Assembly: GCA_018829465.1 (NCBI GenBank)
Contig: JAHJTN010000010.1
Location: 124,001 to 188,000 of the forward strand
Length of the DNA stretch: 64,000 bases
From: Bacteroidota bacterium
Lineage (GTDB): Bacteria > Bacteroidota > Bacteroidia > Flavobacteriales > Flavobacteriaceae
Direction: 5' to 3'
Position 1 is the first letter of the stretch. Each line of letters begins with the position of its first letter. A model generated the notes under the pieces. The model did not search any database and was not told the origin of the DNA. It saw only the letters and a program-made list of their open reading frames with translations. Below, piece by piece: positions 34,324 to 42,861 of the stretch. The position numbers were made by a program, and so were the translations under genes.

Positions 34324-34575
34324 ATGAACAAAAACACATCAATATCACTCGGAAATCATTTTGACCAATTCGTTCAAAGCCGAATAAAAGAAGGTAGATT
34401 TAAAAATGTTAGTGAAGTTATTCGAGCAGGATTAAGACTTTTAGAAGAAGAGGAAAGTAAAGTAATTGCGCTGAAAAAAGCTATCCAAGAGGGAATTGAT
34501 AGCGGAATTGCTCACGACTTTGACCCTAAAAAGCATCTTGAATCTTTAAAAGCGAAAAAGCACTTGAATGGCTGA
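34324..34575 (+). CDS. parD: ParD-family antitoxin
   Basis: 83 residues. A ribbon-helix-helix N-terminus (TSISLGNHFDQFVQSRIKEG, NVSEVIRAGLRLLEEEE) is followed by an acidic, flexible C-terminus that would wrap the toxin. It overlaps the parE start by 8 nt. Autorepression at the promoter just upstream is expected from the family. Confidence 0.92.
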   Translation: MNKNTSISLGNHFDQFVQSRIKEGRFKNVSEVIRAGLRLLEEEESKVIALKKAIQEGIDSGIAHDFDPKKHLESLKAKKHLNG

Positions 34576-34867
34576 ATATAAACTGACAAACAAAGCGGTC
34601 GAGGATTTGTCAAAGATTTGGGATTATACATTTGAGGTTTGGTCGGAAAATCAAGCCGACAAATATTACGATGATTTAATCTCTAACTGTCAGGAAATTG
34701 CGAAAAAACCAGATTTAGGAAAAATCTACGAAGGAATATCAAAGCAACTACTTGGAATGAAAGCTAATCGACACATAATTTTCTATAGGACTATAAATGA
34801 CAATTATGTTGAGATAACGAGAATATTGCACGAAAGAATGGATTTGAAAAAAAGAATTACGGAATAA
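34568..34867 (+). CDS. parE: ParE/RelE-superfamily toxin
   Basis: 99 residues. The N-terminus (YKLTNKAVEDLSKIWDYTFE) and C-terminus (RHIIFYRTINDNYVEITRIL, HERMD) match ParE toxins, which poison gyrase. It is coupled to parD and followed 13 bp later by a long palindrome. Confidence 0.92.
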   Translation: MAEYKLTNKAVEDLSKIWDYTFEVWSENQADKYYDDLISNCQEIAKKPDLGKIYEGISKQLLGMKANRHIIFYRTINDNYVEITRILHERMDLKKRITE

Positions 34868-35196
34868 AAAAACTGCACACAACACCGCATCCTATAGTTT
34901 ATGGTGGAAAAAGTGCTAAATCGAAAGTTTTTGTATTTTTATAAACGTAATTACTAATCTGAAAAGTTAGCACTTGTTTGCCCACCACAAACCATGTGCG
35001 CAACACGTTGCCGGTGTCAATAAAAAAAATGCTTAATTTTGAAGCGTGCTATAAAATTCCGGACACAAACCGAAAATATGGATTGGCTGATTTTAACGGC
35101 TTGTCGGCAAGGTGGTTTTGAGCTTAAAAAAAAATATATTGAGCAAGTTCGAAATCAGTAATATCAACCCGATCAAACAAACTAAAAACTGTTTTT
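34868..35196. repeat. Long imperfect palindrome after parDE, and intergenic remainder
   Basis: The left arm (34880-34919, ending AAGTGCTAA) and the right arm (34967-35010, starting TTAGCACTT) are imperfect reverse complements. The inner 9 bp are perfect, and TATGGTGG/CCACCACA and CAACAC/CAACACGTTG elements pair further out. The 47-nt centre is A/T-rich. Size and symmetry recall integron attC sites or a REP-like unit. The rest of the stretch (35011-35196) holds no convincing gene. Confidence 0.65.
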
Positions 35197-36000
35197 ATGA
35201 CTGCAAAGACTAACCTTTTATCGCTGCTATTTGTTTTGATTGGCTTCGTATCATGCCAAGATAACAATAAGAAAACCCAAGTTTTGGAAAAAACCGAAGA
35301 AGAAATTGTAGTAAACCGAATGTTTCCTGCCAATATAGACCGTGTTTTTGAAGCACATGGGGGTTACGCTCATTGGGCTCAACAGCAATATTTGACCTTC
35401 ACACTTCCCAAGCCCGATGGCAATGAAATACACCAAATAGATTTACGGTCGCGAAAAGACAGAATTCACACGGACAAATTTAGTCTTGGTTTTGATGGCG
35501 AGGAAGTTTGGATTAAACAAGATTCTACTTATTTCGGAGGCAATCCTAGGTTTTATCACAACTTGATGTTTTACTTTTATGCGATGCCTTTTGTACTAGG
35601 CGACCCGGGTGTCATCTACGAGCCGGCTGAAGATTTGGTCTATCAAGACACCATTTATAAGGGATTAAAAATTTCTTTCGAAGCAGAGGTTGGCGATACC
35701 CCGGAGGACAATTATTTTTTATATTACCACCCGGAAACGGGCCGTATGGCTTGGTTGGGCTATACGGTTACTTTTTTTAGCGGCGCGCCAAGCGACAAGG
35801 TAAGCTATATTCATTATGCGGGATGGCAAGAATTTAACGGATTACTGCTGCCCACAAGGCTAGAGTGGCATGAATATAAAGATGGGAAGTTGGGCAAAAT
35901 GACAAACGGCGTCAGTTTTACAGATATTCAGGTCTCTGAAACCATCCCGGATCGGATTGTTTTTAAAAAACCCGAAGGCGCAACCACTGTGGATGAGTAA
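35197..36000 (+). CDS. DUF6503-like lipoprotein
   Basis: 267 residues. The lipobox is GFVSC, followed by a short linker and a beta-rich domain beginning RVFEAHGGYAHWAQQQYLTF and ending with GVSFTDIQVSETIPDRIVF. The pattern matches Bacteroidota DUF6503 outer-membrane-linked lipoproteins of unknown role. It converges with the next gene with a 2-nt gap. Confidence 0.75.
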   Translation: MTAKTNLLSLLFVLIGFVSCQDNNKKTQVLEKTEEEIVVNRMFPANIDRVFEAHGGYAHWAQQQYLTFTLPKPDGNEIHQIDLRSRKDRIHTDKFSLGFDGEEVWIKQDSTYFGGNPRFYHNLMFYFYAMPFVLGDPGVIYEPAEDLVYQDTIYKGLKISFEAEVGDTPEDNYFLYYHPETGRMAWLGYTVTFFSGAPSDKVSYIHYAGWQEFNGLLLPTRLEWHEYKDGKLGKMTNGVSFTDIQVSETIPDRIVFKKPEGATTVDE

Positions 36001-36002
36001 GT

Positions 36003-36578
36003 TTACCAATCGTCTTTTTTGTTCGATTTTTTTGCGCGTTCCGGCAGCGTAAATTGTTCCGTAAAATAGGCGTTGAGCACACGCAGTCCTTTATTGACCA
36101 TTTTAGAGTCGTAAAAAGTTCCATCTCTTTTAATGACAGACTCTTCGATAGGTTGGTTGACAGATTCCATCCGCATTTCGATATTTTCAATATTAAAAAC
36201 ACGAATTCTGTACCTGCCATCTCTAAATTCGGCGAGTACGTCAAAAGCATGTCCTTGCTTCGCAAACAGACCTAAAGAAAGATTACTGCCACCGTATTTT
36301 TTAAAATCGATGACGCCGTCAGTCACATGAAAAGTAAATCCTTCTGCAGTTGTGACCAAAGAGGCATGTTTCCAACGCGGCAAAATCAACTCCTTGAAGG
36401 CTACTTTAAGCGAATCGGCCATTACGTTTTCTTTGACAAATACCTGTTGCCAATATACTTTATCGGCTTCGTAATTGAAGTTTTCTTTAGGTTGTTGCTG
36501 GCCTAGTATCACAAAGCTTTGAATGGAAAAGGCGAAAGCATAAAATAAATTTCTTGCAAAAGTTGATGTGTGCAACAT
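36003..36578 (-). CDS. Hypothetical exported protein
   Basis: 191 residues with an N-terminal signal-like segment (FYAFAFSIQSFVILGQ). The rest is soluble, mixed alpha/beta, with a Lys-rich C-terminus (RAKKSNKKDDW). I do not recognise a family. It is convergent with the DUF6503-like gene. Confidence 0.65.
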   Translation of the reverse strand: MLHTSTFARNLFYAFAFSIQSFVILGQQQPKENFNYEADKVYWQQVFVKENVMADSLKVAFKELILPRWKHASLVTTAEGFTFHVTDGVIDFKKYGGSNLSLGLFAKQGHAFDVLAEFRDGRYRIRVFNIENIEMRMESVNQPIEESVIKRDGTFYDSKMVNKGLRVLNAYFTEQFTLPERAKKSNKKDDW

Positions 36579-36801
36579 GATTAAAACGGGTTAATGGCGT
36601 TCCTCAAAGTGTAAAAGTAAACATTTAAAAACCGGAAACAAATTTAGGATTTTTCATAAACATTTGTTAATTTAGACGAATCTAATAGTTCTTTATCATC
36701 TTGGTTGTTTTCTCATTTTCTTTCTAGATTTTTGAATGATATAAATAAAAGACTTTTTTATCCTTAATTATTTTAATGGAATTTAAGTTTTTTTTAAGGA
36801 T

Positions 36802-36815
36802 ATGACAATTGTCAT
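36802..36815. promoter_or_regulatory. Perfect 14-bp palindrome upstream of the cytochrome operon
   Basis: ATGACAATTGTCAT is a perfect palindrome, about 80 bp before the six-haem cytochrome ATG. TGAC..GTCA half-sites resemble Crp/Fnr-type operators. It is the only clear operator-like site in the 316-bp gap 36579-36895, which has no gene. Binding protein unknown. Confidence 0.55.
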
Positions 36816-36895
36816 GTTTTTTATTTCTTGCGATTTGGAACTTTACACAAAATTAAACGAATACTATTTTTAAAATAAACTAAAGCAGATTTACA

Positions 36896-37939
36896 ATGAA
36901 AACTAACAAATTCTTTTCAGCGCTTACCGTACTTTTTTTGCTGGTCTTTATGGCGTCATGTACCAGCGATAACGCACTGATTGGCCCTCCCGGTGCAGAC
37001 GGTATAGATGGCGTGGATGGCGTAGATGGAACAGCCTCTTGCCTGGCCTGTCACAACACCCAACACAGGGATTCTATTACAGATGCCTATCTGATTTCAT
37101 CACACGGCAGTGGCACAACCTTTGCCCGAGGCAATAGCGTGTCTTGTGCCCGTTGCCACTCCAACGAAGGCTTCGTAGAGGTGATGGAAACAGGCTTGGC
37201 CCAACCTAGGGTTGCACCTGAATTTCCAACACGCATCACTTGTACAACTTGCCACAGCGACCATGACACCTTCGATTTTGAAAGAGACGGACAGGATTTT
37301 GCACTCAGGTTTAAAGAAGACCAAGTGCAGTTGTTAGTTACAGACCCTTCTATAGTGATTGATTTGAATGGCTCCAGCAATCTTTGTATCAATTGCCACC
37401 AACCGCGAAGCTTAGCTCCTGAAGACACAGACGGAGACGGTATGTTTACCATTACCAGTTCTCGATTTGGCCCGCATCACGGTCCACAATCTATGACATT
37501 GGAAGGTATCCAAGGGTTTGAAATAGCCGGTTCTACACCCTATCCCGGTAGAGCTACACACCCGCACAGAACCATCTCTTCATGTACTACCTGTCATATG
37601 GGTGAGCCTGGAAATGAAGTAGGCACACACACCATGAAGCCCAATATAGTGACTTGCCAACAATGTCACCCGGGTGCTACAGATTTTGACATAAACGGCA
37701 CGCGTACCGAGATAGCCAGCCTACTGGCCGATTTGGAAACAAGACTTGCTGACAGAGGCATCTTAAGCGGAAGTGGCAGTGCTGTGCCAGGAGATTATCC
37801 TTTCGAATTGGCAGGTGTTTATTGGAACCGCATATATATAGTAGAAGACCAAACTTTAGGTGTACACAATTACGAGTATGTAAAAGCGCTGCTATCAAAC
37901 TCAATTGAATACTTGGACAACAATCCGGCACCGAACTAG
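36896..37939 (+). CDS. Six-haem c-type cytochrome lipoprotein
   Basis: 347 residues. The lipobox is FMASC (C22). A short collagen-like stretch GPPGADGIDGVDGVDG (residues 30-45) precedes six CxxCH haem sites at residues 49-53, 84-88, 116-120, 164-168, 230-234 and 254-258. Extra histidines (HPHR, HTMKP) could be distal ligands. It would be held at a membrane surface and carry or accept electrons. It is the first gene of the redox operon up to 43252. It is not a recognised nitrite reductase: no CxxCK site. Confidence 0.88.
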   Translation: MKTNKFFSALTVLFLLVFMASCTSDNALIGPPGADGIDGVDGVDGTASCLACHNTQHRDSITDAYLISSHGSGTTFARGNSVSCARCHSNEGFVEVMETGLAQPRVAPEFPTRITCTTCHSDHDTFDFERDGQDFALRFKEDQVQLLVTDPSIVIDLNGSSNLCINCHQPRSLAPEDTDGDGMFTITSSRFGPHHGPQSMTLEGIQGFEIAGSTPYPGRATHPHRTISSCTTCHMGEPGNEVGTHTMKPNIVTCQQCHPGATDFDINGTRTEIASLLADLETRLADRGILSGSGSAVPGDYPFELAGVYWNRIYIVEDQTLGVHNYEYVKALLSNSIEYLDNNPAPN

Positions 37940-37963
37940 AAATGTCAACCAAACTATTTTGAG

Positions 37964-38028
37964 AACAGCCTTAATCCCGAACGGATTAACAAGACGAGGT
38001 AAAGTTTAGGATTGAGGCTGTTTAATAA
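37964..38028 (+). terminator. Long hairpin between the first two cytochrome genes
   Basis: AACAGCCTTAATCC (37964-37977) pairs with GGATTGAGGCTGTT (38009-38022), one G-T pair, loop 31 nt, followed by a short T/A run. It may be an attenuator that lowers expression of the downstream genes relative to the cytochrome. Confidence 0.55.
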
Positions 38029-38148
38029 ATACAACAGGATTTACCATAAATATTCTTTCGTGAAATGCCAAATGGAGTAATGATTAAACCAAAGATTTGA
38101 TTAACATAGCATTATACCCGAAAAGTTAAAAACAATAAATATCAACCG

Positions 38149-38529
38149 ATGAAAAAAATACCCATCATAGTCCTCGGAATGCTTGTAAGTTTCGCCAGCG
38201 TATCGTGCTTCTACGATACATTACCTGAAGAAGTTTTTGTGCCGGTGCCCGGTGGTGTTTCCTACGCTGCTGACGTGCAACCTATTTGGAACCAGAGTTG
38301 CGTGAGTTGCCACCAAGGCAATACGCCCCCCGATTTGAGAGCTGCAACTTCATTCAATGTACTGTTGAACGACGGCTGGGTTATCCCAGGCGACCCCGAT
38401 GCCAGCATACTCTTTAGATCGCTTACCGGTGAGGGCGGCGTATCACTGATGCCCCCCGGAAGTCCAATGACTTCTCAACGTATCAACATTGTCAGACAAT
38501 GGATTTTAGAAGGCGCTTTAGACAACTGA
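38149..38529 (+). CDS. One-haem c-type lipoprotein
   Basis: 126 residues. The lipobox is SVSC (C20). The haem site is CVSCH at 51-55 within YAADVQPIWNQSCVSCHQ, the pattern of single-haem domains often found in Bacteroidota. The distal ligand may be Met in VSLMPPG. Second gene of the redox operon. Confidence 0.85.
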   Translation: MKKIPIIVLGMLVSFASVSCFYDTLPEEVFVPVPGGVSYAADVQPIWNQSCVSCHQGNTPPDLRAATSFNVLLNDGWVIPGDPDASILFRSLTGEGGVSLMPPGSPMTSQRINIVRQWILEGALDN

Positions 38530-38579
38530 TCAACCCAATATACAACAGGTTTATAAAACCAAACAAAATATACAATGAC

Positions 38580-39431
38580 ATGAAAAGTTATCCCTTCATA
38601 TTGTTTTTGCTACTTCTTATCACACCTTTGGCTTATTGCCAAGAGGAAGAAGTTAAAGAAGAAGTCAAAGAAAAACCTCAGCTCGAACGGCCGGCATTTG
38701 ACAGTTCGGCACTTATTGACAACCAAACCAACGTGCTTTTCAACAAAGGTGCATTCGAAATGGTAATGAATCACCGTTTTGGCTTGGTCAACGGTGGCGA
38801 TAATGATTTGATTGGCATTTGGGGACCAGCCAATATCCGAATCGCATTCAATTATGCTATTACCGACCGTATTACCGTAGGTTACGGAACTACCAAAGAC
38901 AGCAGACTGCAAGATTTTCAGTTAAAACTTGCGCTGTTCAGACAAACCAGAGGCAATGAAATGCCGGTAAGCATTTCTTACTATGGAAATTTTACGGTTG
39001 ATGCCCGAAAAAAAGAGAATTTCTTCAACACCCAAGACCGGTATTCAAGCCATAACTCACTGATTATAGCTCGCCGATTTAGCCGTACATTCTCAATGTT
39101 TGTAACCCCGAGTTGGTCACATTTCAACGCCGTAGAAAGCGAAATGCGCAACGATATGTTTGCCGTAGCCGTAGGTGGCCGTTTAAAACTGACACCGTCT
39201 ATTAATTTTATGGCAGAATATACCCAACCCATCAATACCTACGAAGTCAGCTCGCCCGATCCCGGTGTAGGTGTAGGTTTTGAATTCTCTACCGGATCGC
39301 ATGCTTTCCAATTATTTATTGCTAACTACAAAGGCATCGTCCCGCAACAAAACATCATGTTTAACCAAAATAATTTTTTCAAAGGAGATTTCCTTATCGG
39401 GTTCAACATCACCCGCTTATGGTACTTCTAG
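38580..39431 (+). CDS. DUF5777-like outer-membrane beta-barrel protein
   Basis: 283 residues from the ATG at 38580; the open frame starts earlier inside the previous gene. A signal peptide (LLLLITPLAYCQ) is followed by alternating strands with aromatic girdles and a C-terminal aromatic residue (RLWYF), typical of outer-membrane barrels. DUF5777 proteins often accompany cytochrome genes in Bacteroidota. It might form a pore or conduit with the haem lipoproteins; inferred. Confidence 0.8.
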   Translation: MKSYPFILFLLLLITPLAYCQEEEVKEEVKEKPQLERPAFDSSALIDNQTNVLFNKGAFEMVMNHRFGLVNGGDNDLIGIWGPANIRIAFNYAITDRITVGYGTTKDSRLQDFQLKLALFRQTRGNEMPVSISYYGNFTVDARKKENFFNTQDRYSSHNSLIIARRFSRTFSMFVTPSWSHFNAVESEMRNDMFAVAVGGRLKLTPSINFMAEYTQPINTYEVSSPDPGVGVGFEFSTGSHAFQLFIANYKGIVPQQNIMFNQNNFFKGDFLIGFNITRLWYF

Positions 39432-39465
39432 AAAATTTCAACTAACCTAAAATTTCCTACTTGAC

Positions 39466-39711
39466 ATGAAAAAGTCTGAAAAATTTACACGCCGCAAATT
39501 CTTTCCATTGCTAGGCAGTAGTTTCTTAATCCCTTTTGTAGCTTCCGCCATGGATACTTCTTCGGATTCTAAAACAGAAGACGAGGCCTATGAAGTGTTA
39601 CTCAAACCAGATGGAAGCACCGTAAAGGTCAAGAAATCAGTCTTGTCAAAAGCTGAGAAAGTAAATCAGAAACTTTCAAACAGCGCGCTTTTGGGCTGGC
39701 TCAAAAAATAG
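39466..39711 (+). CDS. Small Tat-signal protein of the redox operon
   Basis: 81 residues. The Tat motif is TRRKFFPLLG followed by a hydrophobic stretch. The mature part reads YEVLLKPDGSTVKVKKSVL, which resembles the segment VELMTTDGTLVQVPKSEL just after the Tat signal of the next gene. It may be a chaperone-like or accessory subunit exported with the FeS protein. No cofactor site seen. Confidence 0.72.
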   Translation: MKKSEKFTRRKFFPLLGSSFLIPFVASAMDTSSDSKTEDEAYEVLLKPDGSTVKVKKSVLSKAEKVNQKLSNSALLGWLKK

Positions 39712-39728
39712 GATAAAAAACCAGCATT

Positions 39729-40673
39729 ATGAAAAAAGAAGATCCCAACAAAAGAAGAAAATTTCTTTCTAAAGGCTTACAGTTTGGTCTTGTAGCCACA
39801 GCGGGTGGCATAGCACTAACCAAATATCTGTCGGAACCTGCGGCTGCCGAAAGTGAAGACACTGTAGAACTTATGACTACCGATGGCACCTTAGTTCAGG
39901 TGCCCAAATCTGAACTTCACGACCATAGCCAAGCCAAAGACGGATACAATGTACGAGAGGGTTTTCCGGGTAAAAAATTTGTCATGGTCATCGACTTGGC
40001 AAGGTGTAAAAATGCCTTAAAATGCCAGGAATCTTGTAACAAAAACCATTACATAACCGGAGAAAACGCTTGGTTAAAAGTATATAAAATGCAAGACAGC
40101 GAAGCTGCTGCACCCTATTGGATGCCAACCACCTGTATGCATTGTGACAAACCGCCTTGTGTAACAGTTTGCCCGGTTGATGCCACATTTAAAAGAAAAG
40201 ACGGCATCGTGCTGATTGACAACGAGCGATGTATCGGATGCAGGTTCTGTATGGCTGCTTGCCCCTACTCCATCAGGGTATTCAACTGGAACGAGCCGGA
40301 ACAACCGGAAGAAATCAAAAACATGCCACCCAACCCGGATTATGCCGGAATGCCTAGTATAAAAGGTACGGTTGACAAATGCGATTTTTGCCCGCATATG
40401 ATTCACCAAGGTGAATTGCCACACTGCGTCACCGCATGTCCAAACGGCGTGTTCTTCTTTGGTGACAAATATGAAGATACCGTAACAAACGGAGCAGAAA
40501 CCTTCAGACTGAGCGAACTTCTCAAAAACAAAGCCGGCTATAGGTTGATGGAAAGTCTGGGAACCGAACCCAGTGTTTATTACCTCCCTCCTGTCAATAG
40601 AGTGGAACCATTTGAACAAGGCTTGGAATTCTATGATGAATTTAACTCCGTTAAAAAAACTAAAGAATCATGA
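39729..40673 (+). CDS. Tat-exported four-cluster ferredoxin-like subunit (DsrO/NrfC-type)
   Basis: 314 residues. The Tat motif is KRRKFLSKG. Cys groups for four [4Fe-4S] clusters are present: CKNALKCQESC, CMHCDKPPCVTVCP, CIGCRFCMAACP, and CDFCPHM...CVTACP. This is the electron-wire subunit of NrfCD/DsrOP/PsrBC-type complexes. It overlaps the NrfD-like gene by 4 nt, so the two should assemble on the periplasmic side of the membrane. Confidence 0.93.
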   Translation: MKKEDPNKRRKFLSKGLQFGLVATAGGIALTKYLSEPAAAESEDTVELMTTDGTLVQVPKSELHDHSQAKDGYNVREGFPGKKFVMVIDLARCKNALKCQESCNKNHYITGENAWLKVYKMQDSEAAAPYWMPTTCMHCDKPPCVTVCPVDATFKRKDGIVLIDNERCIGCRFCMAACPYSIRVFNWNEPEQPEEIKNMPPNPDYAGMPSIKGTVDKCDFCPHMIHQGELPHCVTACPNGVFFFGDKYEDTVTNGAETFRLSELLKNKAGYRLMESLGTEPSVYYLPPVNRVEPFEQGLEFYDEFNSVKKTKES

Positions 40674-41983
40674 GTGCTTACCAACAACTCGTAGAAGAAT
40701 TGGCCCCGCGTAAATTTTCAAAAGCAGGTGTGATTTGGGTGATTTTTCTTGTAGTCCTTATCGTTGCAGGCGTGATTGCCTACATCGATCAAATCATTCA
40801 AGGACAAGTCGTTACCAATATGCGTGACTATGCCCTATGGGGGGTTTACATCTCCAACTTTGTCTTTTTTGTAGCCACTAGTTTTGTAGGTTCAATGACT
40901 GCAGCCATTCTCAGGTTGACCAACAACAGTTGGCGCACTCCACTAGTGAGGATAGCAGAAATCATAGCTTTTGCAGCCATCATTATGGCCGGCATTACCA
41001 TCGTATTAGATATGGGCCGACCAGACAGACTCTATCACCTGTTTATAAACGCCAGGCTTCAATCACCCATCACTTGGGATGTCATCATCATCACCACTTA
41101 CATCGCTATCAGTTTTCTTATTCTATACTTGCCTTTGCTTCCCGATTTGGCTATTCTTAAAAAATATTACAAAGACAAACCTGCCTTGAGCAAATGGTAC
41201 GGCAAGCTCTCTTTAAACTGGACGGGATCCGCTGCACAGCGAAAAATTCAGAACAAAACCATACAAATGGTTGCTGTTTTGATCATCCCTGTAGCCCTCA
41301 TTTTACAAACCATAGATGCCTGGCTTTTTTCTACCACCTACCGAATTGGTTGGGACAGCACCAATTTTGGTCCATATTTTATTGCAGGTGCATTTTTGGT
41401 TGGGACAGGCTGCTTGATTGCAACAGTGTACATTATACGCAAAGTGTATAAATTAGAGAAATATATCACCGATTTTCATTTCGATAGATTGGGCAAAATG
41501 TTGGTATTGGCCGCTTTGATTTATACCTATTTCAACATCAATGAATATTTGTTGCCTTACTACACAACCCCCGAGGCCGAAGCCAAACATCTATACGAAT
41601 TGTACTTTGGCCACTACGCAGGTATGTTTTGGTTTGTTACCATTGGTGGTTTGTTAATGCCGGTAATTGTATTGCTCTTTAAAAAAGGGCGTTCTCCTAA
41701 AGTGCTTTTTTGGGTGTCTGTGGTCGTGGTAATCACGTCGTGGTGGAAACGCTATCTCATTGTAACACCCACTTTGCTAGAACCTTTTTTACCCATACAA
41801 GGCGTTCCGGAATCTTGGAGAACCTACTGGCCCAGTTTGCACGAATGGCTCATCACCTTTGCCACCTTGGCCGGCGCTTGTTTGATAATTACACTCCTTG
41901 TCAGATACCTTCCGGTAATTCCTGTAGAAAGAACAGCTTTAGAAAAAGGTATTATATCTAATGGTAAAGAAGAACAATCATGA
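40670..41983 (+). CDS. NrfD/PsrC-family membrane quinol subunit
   Basis: 437 residues with about ten hydrophobic helices (for example VIWVIFLVVLIVAGVIAYID at the N-terminus and ITFATLAGACLIITLLV near the C-terminus). NrfD-type proteins exchange electrons between the quinone pool and the FeS partner. It overlaps the FeS gene upstream and the exported-protein gene downstream by 4 nt each. Confidence 0.92.
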   Translation: MSAYQQLVEELAPRKFSKAGVIWVIFLVVLIVAGVIAYIDQIIQGQVVTNMRDYALWGVYISNFVFFVATSFVGSMTAAILRLTNNSWRTPLVRIAEIIAFAAIIMAGITIVLDMGRPDRLYHLFINARLQSPITWDVIIITTYIAISFLILYLPLLPDLAILKKYYKDKPALSKWYGKLSLNWTGSAAQRKIQNKTIQMVAVLIIPVALILQTIDAWLFSTTYRIGWDSTNFGPYFIAGAFLVGTGCLIATVYIIRKVYKLEKYITDFHFDRLGKMLVLAALIYTYFNINEYLLPYYTTPEAEAKHLYELYFGHYAGMFWFVTIGGLLMPVIVLLFKKGRSPKVLFWVSVVVVITSWWKRYLIVTPTLLEPFLPIQGVPESWRTYWPSLHEWLITFATLAGACLIITLLVRYLPVIPVERTALEKGIISNGKEEQS

Positions 41984-42861
41984 AAACACCCAGCCCATTT
42001 TATATAAAAACACTTTTTAGTGTACTGTTTGCCCTACTCTTTATAGGTCAAACACAAGCCCAAAAAAAAGAACGACTCCGATTGAGCGTCAATCACTTTT
42101 CGGTTATTGACCAAGAAGACTACCTCAATATCTTGGCGCGCTACAAAGGCGAAAGCGGCTACGAACCCGTGAGTGGTATATCTCTGGAAATATTTCAAGT
42201 TTTGGCTGAAGATAGTTTGATTAGCCTTGGAAATATAGATACCAATACGGATGGAATTGCAAAATTCATCATCAAAAACAAGCGAGCACATGTAGCCGAT
42301 ACCGTTTTTGATTTTTCGTATCTGGTACAGTTTGAAGGCGATGACAAGTTCAGAAGTGCAGATTCAGACATAAGTGTTTCAGCACTGGGGCTGACTGCCT
42401 CCATAGAAATCATCGATAGCATCCCGCATATTCAAGCCAAAATGATAGATCCTAAAACTGGGGAGGCCTTAACTGAAGAACCCCTGCGGGTGCGTTTGAA
42501 AAGGCTTTTTAAACCACTTATTATAGGTGAAGACACTTATTTTACTGATGAAGAAGGACAAATTAGCGTAGCTGTACCTGGAGGGTTACAGGGCGAAAAC
42601 GGTCAACTTGATTTTGAAGTTGTTTTAGACGAGCACGACACCTACGGAACGGTTATCTCACATGTGACAGCAGATTTTGGCATCGTCCCAACAGACGAAT
42701 CTACTTTCAATTCAAGAGAATTGTGGTCTCCAGCAGGGAAAACACCTGTTTTTATGCTTATTTTTCCAAATCTTCTTATCTTTGGTATATGGTTTGTTAT
42801 ACTATTATCATTCAGAAATCTCTTATTAATTTTTAAATCCAAAAACAATGAAAACAATTAA
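41980..42861 (+). CDS. Hypothetical exported protein with C-terminal membrane anchor
   Basis: 293 residues. A signal peptide (LLFIGQTQAQ) is followed by two or three beta-sandwich-like domains (residues 30-255; no Cys-haem motif) and a C-terminal membrane helix (PVFMLIFPNLLIFGIWFVIL). It would face the periplasm. The position between NrfD-like and cytochrome genes, with overlaps on both sides, suggests a structural subunit of the complex. Confidence 0.72.
   Translation: MKTPSPFYIKTLFSVLFALLFIGQTQAQKKERLRLSVNHFSVIDQEDYLNILARYKGESGYEPVSGISLEIFQVLAEDSLISLGNIDTNTDGIAKFIIKNKRAHVADTVFDFSYLVQFEGDDKFRSADSDISVSALGLTASIEIIDSIPHIQAKMIDPKTGEALTEEPLRVRLKRLFKPLIIGEDTYFTDEEGQISVAVPGGLQGENGQLDFEVVLDEHDTYGTVISHVTADFGIVPTDESTFNSRELWSPAGKTPVFMLIFPNLLIFGIWFVILLSFRNLLLIFKSKNNENN

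Noticed and set aside
35029-35121. 30-codon frame just after the parDE palindrome
   Set aside because: Could be a cassette fragment, but there is no supporting feature beyond being open.
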